Source of the DNA: DSOI01 sp041394885
GTDB lineage: Bacteria > Acidobacteriota > Terriglobia > Bryobacterales > Bryobacteraceae
Assembly (NCBI GenBank): GCA_041394885.1
Contig: JAWKHI010000042.1
Coordinates: 5,710 to 69,709, forward strand
Length of the DNA stretch: 64,000 nt
Reading direction: 5' to 3'
In this document: positions 62,614-64,000 of the stretch, piece after piece
How the letters are laid out: every line of letters begins with the position of its first letter
Position numbering within the stretch: the first letter of the stretch is position 1
The notes under the pieces: generated by a model
Databases searched by the model: none
What the model saw: the letters and a program-made list of their open reading frames with translations, nothing else
What the model was told of the DNA's origin: nothing
Position numbers and translations under genes: made by a program

Positions 62614-62871
62614 CTAGACGAATGTCGCGAAAATCCGCTGCACGAACCTGCTCATCACCACATCCACGACGGCGAAATACGCCGCGAAGAGAAAAATCGC
62701 GACCAGCACGACCCCGGTGGTGCTGCGCACCTGGCTCCAACTGGGCCACGTCACGCGAGCCATCTCACCGCGAAGATCCTGAATATAGTCCCGCGCACGG
62801 GTCACCCACTCGGTGACGCCGCTTGCCACCGGTTTGTTCTCAGACTGCTGCACGTTCGCCACGGTCGCCAT
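62614..62871 (-). CDS. secE: preprotein translocase subunit SecE
   Basis: 85 residues with one C-terminal membrane helix (VVLVAIFLFAAYFAVVDVV) and the SecE amphipathic region DYIQDLRGEMARVTWPSW, where the RVTWPS motif is diagnostic. SecE holds SecY in the inner-membrane translocon. It lies between tRNA-Trp and nusG, the usual order. Confidence 0.92.
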   Translation of the reverse strand: MATVANVQQSENKPVASGVTEWVTRARDYIQDLRGEMARVTWPSWSQVRSTTGVVLVAIFLFAAYFAVVDVVMSRFVQRIFATFV

Positions 62872-62916
62872 GCTTTCCTTCGTTGCTATTCCCGGATTTC
62901 CGGATCTGTTGAGAAA

Positions 62917-62992
62917 TGGCAGGGGCGGAGGGATTCGAACCCCCACTCGCGGTTTTGGAGACCGCTGGTCTAACCGTTAAACCTACGCCCCT
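62917..62992 (-). tRNA. tRNA-Trp (anticodon CCA)
   Basis: The cloverleaf is complete: acceptor AGGGGCG pairing with CGCCCCT, D-arm with GGTT, anticodon stem GCGGT/ACCGC around CTCCAAA (anticodon CCA), T-arm with GGTTCGAATCC, discriminator G and an encoded CCA tail at 62917-62919. It sits between rpmG and secE, as in many bacteria. Confidence 0.96.
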
Positions 62993-63048
62993 TCAAAAGC
63001 GAACCGCATCCGCGGCCGGCCTACCGGCGGGAATGCGCCGCTACGGTT

Positions 63049-63201
63049 TTATTTTACCTCGCGATGCGAGTGATGCTTGCGGCAGAACCGGCAATACTTC
63101 TTCAGTTCCAGCCGTTCGGTCATCGTTTTTTTGTTCTTGGTGGTGCTATAGTTCCGCCGCTTGCATTCGGTGCATTGCAGCGTGATGATATCCCGGGGCA
63201 T
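63049..63201 (-). CDS. rpmG: 50S ribosomal protein L33
   Basis: 50 residues, MPRDIITLQCTECKRRNYST with the zinc-binding pairs CTEC and CRFC intact (the C+ form), then KKTMTERLELKKYC and the end HREVK. It lies 27 bases downstream of tuf and upstream of tRNA-Trp. Confidence 0.96.
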   Translation of the reverse strand: MPRDIITLQCTECKRRNYSTTKNKKTMTERLELKKYCRFCRKHHSHREVK

Positions 63202-63228
63202 AAATTCGGCTCCTTCCTCGCGTCCTGC

Positions 63229-64000
<772 letters not shown>

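Overview
The window is GC-rich bacterial DNA, densely coded on both strands, and most likely from an acidobacterium of the Solibacter/Bryobacter type. Family content supports this: a protein ending in the Solibacter-type C-terminal domain (TIGR03437-like) after SBBP propeller repeats, a VWFA-related secreted protein typical of Acidobacteria, a remnant of an acidobacterial-type orphan permease, Tat-exported Gfo/Idh/MocA and enolase-superfamily enzymes, and many sulfatase/esterase genes. This placement is inference; there is no 16S gene in the window.

Layout. (1) 1-17 kb is a redox/energy-stress and housekeeping block: the start of pdhA, an acetyl-CoA synthetase, a YwaF-like membrane protein, a tandem universal stress protein, a ribosome-hibernation factor fused to a cold-shock domain, a FecR/DUF6600-type lipoprotein, a CcmH-like protein, an intact ZIP transporter beside a ZIP remnant, sulfide:quinone oxidoreductase with a 45-codon small ORF, a three-BON protein, and a Raf-inhibitor-like gene, ppsA and cfa in one operon, divergent from an aminoglycoside-phosphotransferase/kinase fusion. 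(2) 17-39 kb is a secreted and sugar-acid catabolic region: GH172/DUF2961, an enolase-superfamily/ThuA/Gfo-Idh operon, two large alpha/beta hydrolases, a sulfatase, an MFS transporter, GNAT, PfkB kinase, SDR, MBL-fold and DUF169 proteins, and a four-carbon acid-sugar kinase translationally coupled to a PdxA-family dehydrogenase. (3) 36.5-58.6 kb is an envelope/secreted-protein region: three M16-fold proteins that all lack HxxEH, a 1122-residue secreted protein with a VWA protein, a P-loop ATPase/TPR two-gene module, a TPR-zinc-receiver protein, a 1044-residue OmpA/Ig protein, an SBBP protein and an Lgt-family protein. (4) 58.6-64 kb holds a TerC-family protein, the permease-like remnant, and the core translation cluster tuf-rpmG-tRNA-Trp-secE-nusG-rplK on the minus strand.

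Three things stand out. Two related families of palindromic extragenic repeats (A and B) fill the gaps between two convergent gene pairs, and the stop codon of the upstream gene lies inside the first element. A two-gene ATPase/TPR module (45.7-48.8 kb) has no function I can assign. Three reading frames (YwaF-like, alpha/beta hydrolase, rplK) are broken by small indels; two of them show compensating pairs, which suggests either consensus errors or local compensated frameshifts. Several start codons sit 6-7 bases after a TATACT/TACAAT-like box without a Shine-Dalgarno sequence, consistent with leaderless mRNAs.
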